64,000 nucleotides of DNA from assembly GCA_963663145.1 (NCBI GenBank), contig OY760134.1:248001-312000 (forward strand), read 5' to 3'. The notes beneath the pieces are model-generated. The model did not search any database. It had not been told where the DNA came from and worked only from the letters and a program-made list of their open reading frames with translations. Within the stretch, counting starts at the first letter, position 1. Each line of letters opens with the position of its first letter. This document shows, in pieces, positions 33,666 through 43,231 of this stretch. This DNA is from Azotimanducus sp963663145. GTDB lineage: Bacteria > Pseudomonadota > Gammaproteobacteria > Pseudomonadales > Azotimanducaceae. A program made the position numbers and the translations under genes.

Positions 33666-36002
33666 TTACGCCCGCCTTTGTTCCGATGCTTCGTCACCTG
33701 TTCCATGAAAGGCTGATACGGAACTCGGCAGGTGGCGGGGCATCATCCGTTCGAGGCCCAAGGCGCGGATCTGATTTTGCATGAACGCGCCGATGTCTTC
33801 GGCATTCGACATGCGCAGCACGCGCGCCAGAATCCGCCGTGCCTGCATCAGCGATATTTGTCGGAGCACCCACTTGATACGCGGAATATTGGCGGCGCTC
33901 ATCGACAGCACGTCATAGCCCATCGCGATCAGCAGTATCGCGCCGGGGGCCGTTCCAGCCATCTCTCCGCAGATGCCTATGGGCTTGGACTCTCGGTGTG
34001 CGGCGACGGCCACTTCGCGCAGCGCCCATATGACGGCCGGATGAAGTTCCTGATACAGATCCGCGACGCGAGAATTGTTGCGGTCCACCGCAAGCATGTA
34101 CTGCGTCAGGTCGTTTGATCCCACCGCGAGAAAATCCACCCTCGACGCGATTTCCTTGGCCTGACAGACGGCTGCCGGCACCTCAATCATCACGCCAACT
34201 TGGGGCGACTTCACCTCGATGCCCTCTTCAAGGATCTCTTGATGAGCGCGTTCAATGAGCGCGTGGGCTTCTTCAACTTCGAGCAGGTTGGTGATCATGG
34301 GCAACATGATTCTCAAGGGACAGTCGAGACCGGCGTTGGCGGCGATCATGGCGCGCGCTTGGGCCATGAATATATCCGGGTGGTCGAGCGTCACGCGGAT
34401 ACCTCGCCAGCCCAGAAACGGATTGTCCTCGGAGATTGGAAAATAGTTGAGCGACTTGTCGCCGCCTATGTCCAAGGTTCGTATGGTGACCGGTCTCGGT
34501 TCGAAGGCTTCCATCTGCTCACGATAGATGACGCGCTGTTCCTCTTCGGTGGGGAAGGTGTTGCTGGTCATGAAGGGCACTTCGGTGCGAAACAGGCCGA
34601 TACCCTCGGCCCCCATGTCGAGGGAGCGTGTCAAATCGCTGGAGAGGCCTACATTCACCCAGAGTCGAATGCGCGCGCCGTCACGGGTCTCGCAGGGTTC
34701 GTCTTTGAGCGCGGTGAGTTCATGATTGAATTCGGCTTCCTCAAGGATCAATGACTCGAAGTACTCGGTCAGGTGTTTGGATGGATTGGCGAAGACTCGT
34801 CCGTAGTGACCATCGACGATCAGCTCTTGACCTTCGAGGTCGAGAATCGGCAGATCGACAGCACCGACCACCGTGGGCACGTTGAGGGCCCTTGCGAGTA
34901 TCGCCACATGCGAATTGGCCGAGCCGCGCGCCGATACGATGCCTTTGAGGTGCTTCTCATCGATGCCGGCGACGATATCCGCAGTGATTTCTTCTCCGAT
35001 GATGATGACACCGCCGCTCAAGTCCCGATGCTCGTGACTGATCTCAGTGAGACCATCGAGTAGCCGACGGCCTATGCTGCGCACGTCCGCAGCGCGCTCG
35101 CGCAGGTAGTCATCCTCAAAATTGGCAAAGGCGCGCGAGTGTTCCGAGACGACATCGAGCAGTGCGCCTTGAGCCCAATTCCCTTGCCGAATCTTGGCGC
35201 GAATTTCAAGCGGCAGGCTGTTGTCATCGAGCATGTGCTGATAGGCATCGAACACCGCCTGCTCGTCCTTGCCAACTCTGCCTTCAAGGCGTTCGGCGAG
35301 CGTCGCGATCTCCTCGCGGGCTTGGTTGAGCGCACGATCAAAGCGCGCTAATTCTTCGTCGATGTCGGTGACTTTCCTGCGAGTCACGGATTCAGGTTGT
35401 ATCGGCGCTTGCACGACAATCGCGCGCGCATGGGCGATGCCGGGAGCGCCGCGAACGCCCATGAATCGAGCATCGAGCGGAACCTGATTCATGGATGGCT
35501 GACGCACAAAGGGCACACCGCTCATGGCATCCGCGTGCGCGATGATGCCGGCAAGCTGGGCGGCGAGGGTGACGAGAAAGGCCTCTTCTTGCTCGTTGAA
35601 GCGCAGCGCTTCCTGGCCTTGGACGACGAGCACGCCGTGTACGCGCCGCGCGCTGATAAGCGGCACGCCAAGAAACGAGGGGAAGTGCTCTTCGCCACTC
35701 TCTTCAATGAGCTTGAATCGCGGGTGCACCTTGGCGTTCTTCAGGTTAATCGGCTCAGCGCGCCCGGCGACGTAGGAGACCAGCCCTTCACCTTTCTTGA
35801 GAAAAGCCTTGCCCACGAGATCAGCATTGAGTCCATGACTCGCGACCAACAGGTGTCGATTATTCTCGTCGTCACACAAATAGACGCTACAGACATCAAC
35901 ACCCATGGCCTCGTGGATTCGCTCGACAATGATTTCAAGCACACGCCCGGTTTCCGATTCGGAATGGACCTCTTGAATGATGGCTCGCAGAGAGTTCAGC
36001 AT
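33666..36002 (-). CDS. ptsP: PTS phosphoenolpyruvate phosphotransferase with GAF domain (EI-Ntr)
   Basis: The protein has 778 residues. An N-terminal GAF domain (about 1-165) is followed by enzyme I. The phosphohistidine domain has GANSHVAILARALNVP-like sequence (ARGSANSHVAILARALNVPT) with the active His. The PEP-binding barrel has GIGLFRTEVPFM, VTIRTLDIGGDK and MIEVPAAV with VGSNDLTQYMLAVDRNN. It starts the nitrogen-related PTS relay to NPr and EIIA-Ntr, whose genes are not here. The ATG at 36002 overlaps the rppH stop by seven bases, matching the conserved rppH-ptsP pair. Confidence 0.93.
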   Translation of the reverse strand: MLNSLRAIIQEVHSESETGRVLEIIVERIHEAMGVDVCSVYLCDDENNRHLLVASHGLNADLVGKAFLKKGEGLVSYVAGRAEPINLKNAKVHPRFKLIEESGEEHFPSFLGVPLISARRVHGVLVVQGQEALRFNEQEEAFLVTLAAQLAGIIAHADAMSGVPFVRQPSMNQVPLDARFMGVRGAPGIAHARAIVVQAPIQPESVTRRKVTDIDEELARFDRALNQAREEIATLAERLEGRVGKDEQAVFDAYQHMLDDNSLPLEIRAKIRQGNWAQGALLDVVSEHSRAFANFEDDYLRERAADVRSIGRRLLDGLTEISHEHRDLSGGVIIIGEEITADIVAGIDEKHLKGIVSARGSANSHVAILARALNVPTVVGAVDLPILDLEGQELIVDGHYGRVFANPSKHLTEYFESLILEEAEFNHELTALKDEPCETRDGARIRLWVNVGLSSDLTRSLDMGAEGIGLFRTEVPFMTSNTFPTEEEQRVIYREQMEAFEPRPVTIRTLDIGGDKSLNYFPISEDNPFLGWRGIRVTLDHPDIFMAQARAMIAANAGLDCPLRIMLPMITNLLEVEEAHALIERAHQEILEEGIEVKSPQVGVMIEVPAAVCQAKEIASRVDFLAVGSNDLTQYMLAVDRNNSRVADLYQELHPAVIWALREVAVAAHRESKPIGICGEMAGTAPGAILLIAMGYDVLSMSAANIPRIKWVLRQISLMQARRILARVLRMSNAEDIGAFMQNQIRALGLERMMPRHLPSSVSAFHGTGDEASEQRRA

Positions 36003-36481
36003 CTGCAATCCACTCTAAGCTGAGGTGCGAGCTCAATCATGGCGGCAGCATAGACCTGCCGCTTGAAGTCGATGATGCAACGCAATGGATACCAGTAGCT
36101 GACCCACCGCCACTGATCGAATTCGGGTGATTGCTCCCGATCCAGGCGAATTTCTTGTGCCTCTCCGAGAAAGCGCAACAGATACCACTTTTGACGTTGT
36201 CCGACGAAAGTTTGTGGACTGGAGTGACGACGAAAACGCTCCGGGACACGATACTTGAGCCAGCGCTTGGTGCTGGCGATCACTTGTACGGCATTCCGGT
36301 CGAGGCCAATCTCCTCGTGGAGTTCACGATAGAGCGCATCTTGTGGCGATTCGCCGCGCGCAACGCCACCCTGAGGAAACTGCCACGCCTCAGACCCCGC
36401 ACGGCGAGCCAACAAGACTCTGCCCTGGGCGTTCGCCAAGATGAACGCGACATTTGGCCGATAACGATTTGCGTCCCGCAC
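35996..36481 (-). CDS. rppH: RNA pyrophosphohydrolase (Nudix)
   Basis: This 161-residue protein removes pyrophosphate from mRNA 5' ends and so starts decay. RPNVAFILANAQGRVLLARR precedes the Nudix box GVARGESPQDALYRELHEEI-G, with the REHEE-type metal ligands intact (RELHEE). The start is uncertain: GTG at 36481 fits family length, while TTG at 36499 adds six residues, and neither has a clear ribosome-binding site. It is followed by ptsP as in many gammaproteobacteria. Confidence 0.92.
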   Translation of the reverse strand: MRDANRYRPNVAFILANAQGRVLLARRAGSEAWQFPQGGVARGESPQDALYRELHEEIGLDRNAVQVIASTKRWLKYRVPERFRRHSSPQTFVGQRQKWYLLRFLGEAQEIRLDREQSPEFDQWRWVSYWYPLRCIIDFKRQVYAAAMIELAPQLRVDCRC

Positions 36482-36547
36482 ACCACGCAAAACATGCAAA
36501 GGGAGGCGATTGTTTCACAACTACGCCGCTCGCGCACAATGCGCTCC

Positions 36548-37816
36548 TTAGCGTTCGTCGATCTTGCGTACTTCCGGCAGCAAGAGCGCGAGCATCAAAT
36601 GCGCGATCAACAATAATCCGCCGCCGACAGCGAGTGCCAAGGGAACGCCCGCCATCTCCGCCAACCATCCGAGTGGCAAAATGCCGACCGGTGCGAGTCC
36701 GTGCAGCATCATGTCAATGCTCATGACTCGGCCACGCATCTCGTCATCCACTTTGAGTTGAATCATGCCTCGGGACAGCGACATGTTGAAGGCGCTGACT
36801 CCACCGACGAGGGTTGCCCAGAAGATGGCAATGAGAAACGCGTCGGACTGGGAAAAAGACAAGATCAATATTCCCCAGAGTGCGCCACTTGCGATTAGCC
36901 AGTAGCCCTTGCGGCTGATTGCCGCGTTGCCGGAGAGCAGCAGCGAGCCGAGGATCGCGCCGATACCTATGGCGGTCATGATGAGCCCCAATTCGGTTGG
37001 TCCGCCACCGAGCACCCGTTCGTTCATAGAAGGCATGAGGGTGTGGAAGGGCACGGCGAATATGAAGGGCATCACCGTAAATAGAACCAACCCCCAAATA
37101 ACTCGATTCGCAAACAGATACTGAAGCCCGGCTTTCAGGTCATCAAAGGGTGATGCCCGTTGTTCCGACTGAGCGGCCGTGTGGGGATTGCGCCCAGGAT
37201 CGTCGATCCGCAGCGTGGAGATGGCGGCAAAGGCGTACAGCCCAGTGATCAGGCAATAGACAACACCGACACCTTGGGCAACGCCTTCCAAACCCTTGGT
37301 GACGAGGGCGATCAGAACCCCCGCGACTGCCGGCCCGAGTACGCGGGTGAGGTTCCAGACCGCGTTATTGAGCGCAACGGCATTGACCGCGCGATCAGTC
37401 CCGACGATTTCAACCGCAAATGCTCCGCGAGCCGGCATGAGGATAGAGAGCATCGAACCATTGACGAATCCGAGCCATATAAAATCCCAGAAGTCGGCAC
37501 TGCCCGTCAGTATGAGCATTGCCATGAAGCCTGTGGCGATGGTGTTCATCACTTGCGCCACGAAAATGATTGGTCGCTTCGAAATGCGGTCGGCGAGCAC
37601 CCCACCCCAGAGTGCGAACAGCAATTGAGGCAGCGAGAAGGAGATCATCACCCAAGCAAGATCGAGTTCGGAGCCGGTGAGATCGAACACATACAGGCCG
37701 CGGGCGAGAATCTGCATATTCATCGCCATGGAAGTACAGAGGAGCCCCAGCCACAGCAATCGGTAGTTGCGCATGCCAAGCACCCCGAAGGTGCGGCGGG
37801 GTAGGGCGAGCCGCAT
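36548..37816 (-). CDS. MFS exporter (DHA3/EntS-like)
   Basis: This 422-residue protein has twelve predicted membrane helices. It begins FGVLGMRNYRLLWLGLLCTS and has LFALWGGVLADRISKRPIIF in the loop 2-3 signature position. GILPLGWLAEMAGVPLALAV lies near the end. It belongs to the MFS_3 group of drug or siderophore exporters. Substrate is unknown; the nearest iron-related gene is the TonB receptor 26 kb away. Its stop lies 66 bases before rppH and its start 33 bases after the SDR gene, all on the minus strand. Confidence 0.85.
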   Translation of the reverse strand: MRLALPRRTFGVLGMRNYRLLWLGLLCTSMAMNMQILARGLYVFDLTGSELDLAWVMISFSLPQLLFALWGGVLADRISKRPIIFVAQVMNTIATGFMAMLILTGSADFWDFIWLGFVNGSMLSILMPARGAFAVEIVGTDRAVNAVALNNAVWNLTRVLGPAVAGVLIALVTKGLEGVAQGVGVVYCLITGLYAFAAISTLRIDDPGRNPHTAAQSEQRASPFDDLKAGLQYLFANRVIWGLVLFTVMPFIFAVPFHTLMPSMNERVLGGGPTELGLIMTAIGIGAILGSLLLSGNAAISRKGYWLIASGALWGILILSFSQSDAFLIAIFWATLVGGVSAFNMSLSRGMIQLKVDDEMRGRVMSIDMMLHGLAPVGILPLGWLAEMAGVPLALAVGGGLLLIAHLMLALLLPEVRKIDER

Positions 37817-37849
37817 CAGTCTATCAAGGCTCGAACTGAACGTTCCGAA

Positions 37850-38662
37850 TCAGGCGTTTCGGATCGTCAAGCCCCCGTCTACCGGCAGCGCCACGCCGGT
37901 GATAAAGGACGATGCCGGTAGTGCAAGGCTGAGAGTGCCGTGCGCCACTTCTTCGGGTTCGGCATAGCGCTTGAGGGCCACGCGCCGCCTTGCGAACTCG
38001 TTTTTTTGCTCGGCCGGAATGTCTTGGGTGAGGCCGGTATGTATCGGGCCCGGGCATATGCAGTTCACAGTGATTCCTTCGCACCCAAGTTCCACCGCCA
38101 GCGAACGTGTCAAGCCGATCACGGCATGCTTGGCGGCCGTGTAGGGACTGCCATGCTTTGTAGCGCCAAGACCTTCGGTTGAAGCGATATTGACAATGCG
38201 AGCGGCATCGGACTGTCGCAGCCATGGCAGTGCGGCGCGTATGAGTCGATGATGGGCGGTGATCAGCACGTCGAGGCTTCGCTGCCAGGCTTCTTCGTAA
38301 TGGTCGCTGTCGATGGGCGCCGGTATGGATATTCCGGCGTTGTTCACCAGTATGTCGATGCGACCATAGGCTTCGGCGAATCCCTGCACCCCTTGTTGCA
38401 CCGCATCGCGGTCGGAGACGTCAAGCGCGGCTGCCTTGACTGTCCCGCCCGAGTTTCGAATGGTCTCGGCCACATGTTCCAATGGCTCCGCATTCAGATC
38501 GATGAGCGCCAGCCGAGCCCCTTCGTCCGCGAACAGGTAGGCCGTTGCCTCGCCCATGCCGCTTGCGGCACCGGTAATGATGGCCACGCGGCCGGAGATG
38601 CTCCTATTGAGCTTGCTGAGACGTGCCAATTCTTGAATCCTGCGAATGTCAAACCATGACAC
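37850..38662 (-). CDS. Short-chain dehydrogenase/reductase
   Basis: This 270-residue protein has the classical SDR layout: cofactor motif VAIITGAASGMGEA, LVNNAGIS, a catalytic Ser in VNIASTEGLG, YTAAK with the catalytic Tyr/Lys, and CPGPIHTGL. An Asp at the end of strand two (ALIDLNAEPL) suggests NAD(H) over NADP(H). Substrate is not predictable. The start is a GTG at 38662, as no in-frame ATG is near. It lies 14 bases downstream of the tRNA-Lys gene, so it may be read from the pal-cpoB-tRNA transcript. Confidence 0.88.
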   Translation of the reverse strand: MSWFDIRRIQELARLSKLNRSISGRVAIITGAASGMGEATAYLFADEGARLALIDLNAEPLEHVAETIRNSGGTVKAAALDVSDRDAVQQGVQGFAEAYGRIDILVNNAGISIPAPIDSDHYEEAWQRSLDVLITAHHRLIRAALPWLRQSDAARIVNIASTEGLGATKHGSPYTAAKHAVIGLTRSLAVELGCEGITVNCICPGPIHTGLTQDIPAEQKNEFARRRVALKRYAEPEEVAHGTLSLALPASSFITGVALPVDGGLTIRNA

Positions 38663-38676
38663 GAATTCTAAAGCGG

Positions 38677-38752
38677 TGGTGGGTCGTCTGGGGCTCGAAC
38701 CCAGGGCCCACGGGTTAAAAGCCCGTTGCTCTACCGACTGAGCTAACGACCC
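38677..38752 (-). tRNA. tRNA-Lys (anticodon TTT)
   Basis: On the minus strand the 76-base sequence begins GGGTCGTTAGCTCAGTCGGT and ends in CCA encoded in the DNA. The acceptor arm GGGTCGT/ACGACCC, the D-loop AGTCGGTAGA, the anticodon loop CTTTTAA and the T-arm GGTTCGAGCCC are all complete. It sits between cpoB and the SDR gene, as tRNA genes often do after pal-cpoB in gammaproteobacteria. Confidence 0.98.
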
Positions 38753-38803
38753 GCTCAGATAAGCCGTATATTTTAGCCTTGTTAGGGGATTCTGCCGCGA
38801 TTG

Positions 38804-39655
38804 TTAGGATCTTTGGCGCAGATATTCTCGCGAGAGGCTGGCAGCCGTGCTGTTGGGATGCTCGGTCAATATTCGGCGCAGGTGCTGCTCCGCCGTTTCT
38901 CGGTCACCAAGGCGGTCGTAGACGATGCCGAGCTTGTAGAGCGCGTCCGGGACCTTGGCGCTATCCGGAAATAGCGTCAGGACCTGCACGAAGGACTGCC
39001 GGGATTTTTCCAGATCTTCGAGTCGAAGGTGGAGTTCGCCGAGCCAGTAAAAGGCATTGGGCGTGTATGTTCCGTTTGGGTGGGCGATCAAGAATTGATC
39101 TAACGTCGTCACGGCTTGCTCAAACTGGCGACCTTCGATCAGGGCAAAGGCTTGCCGATAGGCGTCTTCCTCGCTCATGGGTTGGATGATTGCCAACGTC
39201 TCGGAGCTGACCGTTTGGCCGGTTCCGTTGGCCGGCTGATCCGCAGTGAGGTCTTGTTCGGATGCGTCGGTAGGCGCTGGGAGTCCTTGAAGGCGACGGT
39301 CGACATCCATGTACTGCGCTGATTGTTGTCGAGAAAGTTCGTCAAGCCGGTGTCCGAGTTCCTCCAACTCTCCGCGCAGCTTCATGACCTCATTTTGCAG
39401 TAACTGAAGCTCATAGAAGAGCGTGGACAGATTGTTGGAAGACTGGGGCGTTGCGGTCCGCGTCGGTTCCGCGGGCGCGACGGAAGCGCTGCGCTCAATG
39501 ATGTCGACAGGAGACTGTGATCCTTCTTGCGCTTCTTGCGGCAGAGCCGCCAGCGGCAGTACCAGCCCAATCAGACCGGCGACACAGAGAGCTCCGAGTA
39601 ACCCACGCTGACCAGCGCGACACTTCCCGGTCGACCTCAAACGCGCCACTTGCAT
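38804..39655 (-). CDS. cpoB: Tol-Pal associated periplasmic protein CpoB (YbgF)
   Basis: The protein has 283 residues. The ATG at 39655 gives a signal-peptide-like N-terminus (LLGALCVAGLIGLVLPLAAL). A coiled coil follows (LQLLQNEVMKLRGELEELGH), then three TPR units from about residue 160, including DAYRQAFALIEGRQFEQAVT and FYWLGELHLRLEDLEKSRQS. CpoB coordinates Tol energy use with PBP1B during division. The longer frame to 39778 runs into pal and is discarded. It lies 25 bases after the pal stop. Confidence 0.9.
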   Translation of the reverse strand: MQVARLRSTGKCRAGQRGLLGALCVAGLIGLVLPLAALPQEAQEGSQSPVDIIERSASVAPAEPTRTATPQSSNNLSTLFYELQLLQNEVMKLRGELEELGHRLDELSRQQSAQYMDVDRRLQGLPAPTDASEQDLTADQPANGTGQTVSSETLAIIQPMSEEDAYRQAFALIEGRQFEQAVTTLDQFLIAHPNGTYTPNAFYWLGELHLRLEDLEKSRQSFVQVLTLFPDSAKVPDALYKLGIVYDRLGDRETAEQHLRRILTEHPNSTAASLSREYLRQRS

Positions 39656-39680
39656 TTGTCCGCGCGATTGGCAGGCAAAT

Positions 39681-40250
39681 TTACCGATAGACGATTTCGA
39701 CCCGCCTGTTTTGCGCCCAAGCCGCCTCACTGCTTGCCGGATTTGCCGGACGTTCCTCACCGTAGCTGACGGTCTCAATCTGCGATGCTCCAGCTCCAGA
39801 CGAGATTAGAAATCGCGAAACAGCGGTGGCGCGACGCTCGCCGAGCGCGAGATTGTAATCGCGAGTCCCGCGTTCATCGCAGTGACCCTCAAGGGCCGCA
39901 TTGATGCCGCGATTTTCTTGCATGAAGATCGAGTGAAGATTCAACACTTCGAAGTCCTTGCGGCCGATGATGGCTTCATCGTAATCAAAATAGAAAACGC
40001 GGGACAGTGGCGCTCCGGTTTGCGGGTCGAGAGGATTGCCGCTTTCGTCCACCTCAATCTTGGCGGGCTCGGGTTCGGGCTCAGGAGGCGGCGGTTCCGC
40101 AGGCTGCGGCTCAGGCTCCACCGGGCTTGGCGGTTGGCTAGGAGGCGGAGAGGCACACCCTGTCAAGGCGAGAGAGAACAGGAGAAAAATCAGGGCCCCA
40201 GAGAAAATCTTTCGTTCCACTGCACGATCCGAGTTGAGGACATCATGCAT
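39681..40250 (-). CDS. pal: Peptidoglycan-associated lipoprotein Pal
   Basis: This 189-residue lipoprotein has lipobox ALTGC near residue 32, a Pro/Glu-rich tether, and an OmpA-type peptidoglycan-binding domain. The domain contains VFYFDYDEAIIG, ALEGHCDERGTRDYNLALGE and RRATAVSRFLISSG, ending YGEERPANPASSEAAWAQNR. It binds peptidoglycan and TolB. It is separated from tolB by a symporter gene on the opposite strand, so it needs its own promoter, presumably in the 73-base gap upstream of it. Confidence 0.95.
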   Translation of the reverse strand: MHDVLNSDRAVERKIFSGALIFLLFSLALTGCASPPPSQPPSPVEPEPQPAEPPPPEPEPEPAKIEVDESGNPLDPQTGAPLSRVFYFDYDEAIIGRKDFEVLNLHSIFMQENRGINAALEGHCDERGTRDYNLALGERRATAVSRFLISSGAGASQIETVSYGEERPANPASSEAAWAQNRRVEIVYR

Positions 40251-40323
40251 GATAGGCGATTTTCTTGATGAGATAAAGGATTAGAGTTGCTTTCCTTGCG
40301 TTTCGAAGCCGCCGACGTGGCGC

Positions 40324-41847
40324 ATGCGGCGAAAAACTGCGGGCTACAATGCCGTGTCCGCAGATAAGGGCGGCCTGTTGGCCGAAGCAGTCTTGATTAT
40401 TCTCAGCATCCTTATTTTCTATAGTATCGCCCTGCTCGGGATAGGTGCATGGGCCAAGTCGCGGAATCGATCCGAAAAGGACTTCTTCGTAGGCGGCAGG
40501 CAACTTGGGCCTTGGGTTGCCGGGCTTTCCTACGCGGCGAGCACATCATCCGCGTGGGCGCTGTTGGGGTTCACTGGATTCGTGTACGCGCTTGGGCTGT
40601 CGGCCTTGTGGATCGTCCCTGGTATCTGGATTGGATACGCCGTGGTGTGGTTGGTGATGGGCCCGAGGCTGCATGCCGAGTCGCACCAACAGGATTACGT
40701 CACACCCACCGACTTTGTGCTCGGTAAGGGTGGCGGGGCGGCCCGAAACCGCACCGCGATTCTGGCTTCGACCTTGATTTCGATTTGTTTTATCTTTTAC
40801 ATCGCCGCGCAATTTGACGCGGCGGGAAAGGCGTTTATCGAGCATTTTCCGATCGATCTCGCGCAGGCGGTGGTGATTGGCGCCGCGATCATTCTCGTCT
40901 ACTCCTTTATTGGCGGGTTCTGGGCGGTGAGTGTCACCGATACGGTGCAGGCCATCGTCATGCTCGTCGTCGCTCTGATGGTCGGTTGCATGGCTGTCAT
41001 TGAACTCGGCGGCGTGGGCGACATGATCGACACCCTCAGAGAGATCGCGCCTGCGGGGTACTTGCGCATCAGCGGAGAATACGCCGGCCTCATCCTGTTC
41101 GGGTTCATCGCCGGCACGCTCGGCATCACCCTGGGCGCGTTTGGGCAACCGCAATTGCTTGTGCGGCTCATGGCCGTTAGGGATGAACGTTCGCGCCGAC
41201 AGGGTTTTTTCATCGTGCTCACTTGGGGCGTGCTCATCTATATTGGATTGTCGTTTCTTGGATTGGCCGGACGCGCGCTCTTTCCGGCCATGCCGGATGG
41301 CGAAGCCTTGCTCTACACGGCTGCCGATCAACTCTTGCCCACCCTGCTCGCTGGCATCGCCGTCGCCGCGACCCTCTCCGCAGTCATGTCCACCGCGGAC
41401 TCGATCCTCCTTTCCGCTTCCGCCGCCCTCGCCCACGACACCGGGCTCAATCGGCGCTTTCCGGGTCGGGAATTGCTGGCTTCGCGTCTTTCGGTCTTGG
41501 CGATCACCGTGCTGGCCGTAGTCTTGACCCTCATGTTGCCGGACACCATCTTCAACCGGGTGCTCTTCGCTTGGTCCGCGCTGGGTGCCGCCTTCGGGCC
41601 GATCATGTTTTTCCGGGTGTTCGGAGGGCAGGTTTCCATGGGTGCCGCGGCACTGACCATGTTGCTTGGTTTCGGCTTTACGCTGCTGTTCTATTCAGCG
41701 GGTACGGTGGCTGGACCGAGCGACAACCTCATCGTCCAGCTCGCCAAACTCCCCGGCGACCCATTTGAACGATTATTCCCTTGGCTCCCCGGCCTCGCAG
41801 TCTTGTTCGCTTCTCGGATGATCAATCGGCGCGTTGCGGAGCGTTGA
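40324..41847 (+). CDS. Sodium:solute symporter (SSS, proline-permease type)
   Basis: The protein has 507 residues and about thirteen membrane helices. EKDFFVGGRQLGPWVAGLSY and AASTSSAWALLGFTG carry the sodium-site region, LVYSFIGGFWAVSVTDTVQA is the family signature, and SAVMSTADSILLSASAALAH completes the Na2 site. It resembles PutP, so proline uptake is likely. It is transcribed against the surrounding tol/pal genes, convergent with tolB (34 bases) and divergent from pal (73 bases). The start is the first ATG; a later start is possible because the first twenty residues precede the first helix. Confidence 0.88.
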   Translation: MRRKTAGYNAVSADKGGLLAEAVLIILSILIFYSIALLGIGAWAKSRNRSEKDFFVGGRQLGPWVAGLSYAASTSSAWALLGFTGFVYALGLSALWIVPGIWIGYAVVWLVMGPRLHAESHQQDYVTPTDFVLGKGGGAARNRTAILASTLISICFIFYIAAQFDAAGKAFIEHFPIDLAQAVVIGAAIILVYSFIGGFWAVSVTDTVQAIVMLVVALMVGCMAVIELGGVGDMIDTLREIAPAGYLRISGEYAGLILFGFIAGTLGITLGAFGQPQLLVRLMAVRDERSRRQGFFIVLTWGVLIYIGLSFLGLAGRALFPAMPDGEALLYTAADQLLPTLLAGIAVAATLSAVMSTADSILLSASAALAHDTGLNRRFPGRELLASRLSVLAITVLAVVLTLMLPDTIFNRVLFAWSALGAAFGPIMFFRVFGGQVSMGAAALTMLLGFGFTLLFYSAGTVAGPSDNLIVQLAKLPGDPFERLFPWLPGLAVLFASRMINRRVAER

Positions 41848-41881
41848 CTCGAAGCGCCTAGATCGAAGAAGGGTGTGCGCG

Positions 41882-43231
41882 CTATTCGTCCAGCCGCAAG
41901 GATCGCACCACCGGATCCAGCATTGGCGACCAGGCGGGTTCTCTTACGTCGCCTATGTTCGAGGGTAATCGGTACTTGACGGCGCCGTCGACGGATACGA
42001 CGGCGAGGATGCCTTGGTTGCCTTGTTTGGTGGCGTAGATGAGCATGGATGCATTGGGCGCGATGGAGGGGGACTCATCGAGCGCGGTCTCGGTGAGTAC
42101 CCTGATGTGGTCTCGGGTGATGTCCTGAATCGCAAGATGGTATCGGTTCTCGCGCCGATGTATGAAGGCGATGTGATCGCCTGTTGGCATGATACGAGGG
42201 TTGGCGTTCCAGTCGCCCACGAAGGTCAGTCGATCGGTGAGTCCGGTCGCGAGGTCGTAGCGATAGATTTGTGGTTTGCCGCCTCGATCAGACGTGAACA
42301 CCACTCCGGATCCATCAGCCATCCAATCGGGTTCGGTATCTATCGCCGGATGGCGCGTAAGGCGGAGCAGCGCGGCATCGCTCTCCGGTGCGGAGAGATC
42401 CATGGTGTAGATCTCGGGATTGCCGTCGCGCGAGATGACCAACGCGAGCCGCCGCCCATCGGGGGAAAAGACCGGCGAAGAGTTGATTCCCTGAAAGTAG
42501 GCCAACCGCCGCCGTGCGCCTGTATCGAGAAATTGTTGATAGACCCCCGTTCTGCCGCCCTCGAACCAGACGAACACGATGGAGGAGGCATCGGGAGAGA
42601 AGGCAGGCGAGAGGATCGGCTCGTTTGATTCCAGCAGGGTCACCGGGCGCATCCCATCGGCGTCCGCCATCTCCAGTCTGTAGCTGACATCTTGCGTGCC
42701 CGCATCCTGCACCAAAACGTACATCAGCTTCGTCGAGAACGCCCCCTCAATCCCGGTGACCGCCTCATAGATGGAGTCTGAAATCTGGTGTGCTATGTCT
42801 CTCTGCGCAGTTCGCGCCCCGGTGACCGTGCCATGCCAAAGCACGCGCTCGCCCAGCACATCAAAAAGCCGCCAGTTCGCCTGTAGTTCACCAGACGGCA
42901 TCAAGTCAAGCCCGCCGATCACCAGATAATCAACACCCGATATGCGCCAATCGCGGAAGAAGACTTCTTCCGGCGTCCGAGGCAGGCTGAGCATGTCGGT
43001 GACCGGCAGCGGCGAAAATTGCCCGCTGCGGGCAAGATCGCGGCTGACGATGTCCGAGATGCGCTCGCGGGTTGAGACCTCCTCGGGTTCAGCGAAGGGG
43101 ACGATGGCAATACGTAGCGGATTGTCTCGCCCACGGTCGATCTCGATGGCGATCTGGGCATGGATAAGCGGCGCTGTGATCAGCGCTATCAAGCAAATAA
43201 ACGTGTAACCAAGGCGTTTCAAGGCAATCAT
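41882..43231 (-). CDS. tolB: Tol-Pal system beta-propeller protein TolB
   Basis: This 449-residue protein has a signal peptide (RLGYTFICLIALITAPLIHA), an N-terminal Rossmann-like domain (IVPFAEPEEVSTRERISDIV) and a six-bladed propeller with repeated units such as SPVFSPDGRRLALVISRDGN. It links TolA to Pal in the periplasm. The ATG overlaps the tolA stop by four bases (ATGA). In most relatives pal follows directly; here an inverted symporter gene follows. Confidence 0.95.
   Translation of the reverse strand: MIALKRLGYTFICLIALITAPLIHAQIAIEIDRGRDNPLRIAIVPFAEPEEVSTRERISDIVSRDLARSGQFSPLPVTDMLSLPRTPEEVFFRDWRISGVDYLVIGGLDLMPSGELQANWRLFDVLGERVLWHGTVTGARTAQRDIAHQISDSIYEAVTGIEGAFSTKLMYVLVQDAGTQDVSYRLEMADADGMRPVTLLESNEPILSPAFSPDASSIVFVWFEGGRTGVYQQFLDTGARRRLAYFQGINSSPVFSPDGRRLALVISRDGNPEIYTMDLSAPESDAALLRLTRHPAIDTEPDWMADGSGVVFTSDRGGKPQIYRYDLATGLTDRLTFVGDWNANPRIMPTGDHIAFIHRRENRYHLAIQDITRDHIRVLTETALDESPSIAPNASMLIYATKQGNQGILAVVSVDGAVKYRLPSNIGDVREPAWSPMLDPVVRSLRLDE

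Noticed and set aside
40546..41436. 296-codon frame antisense to the symporter
   Set aside because: Its His/Asp/Gln-rich composition is the typical reverse reading of a membrane protein gene; the forward frame is clearly real.
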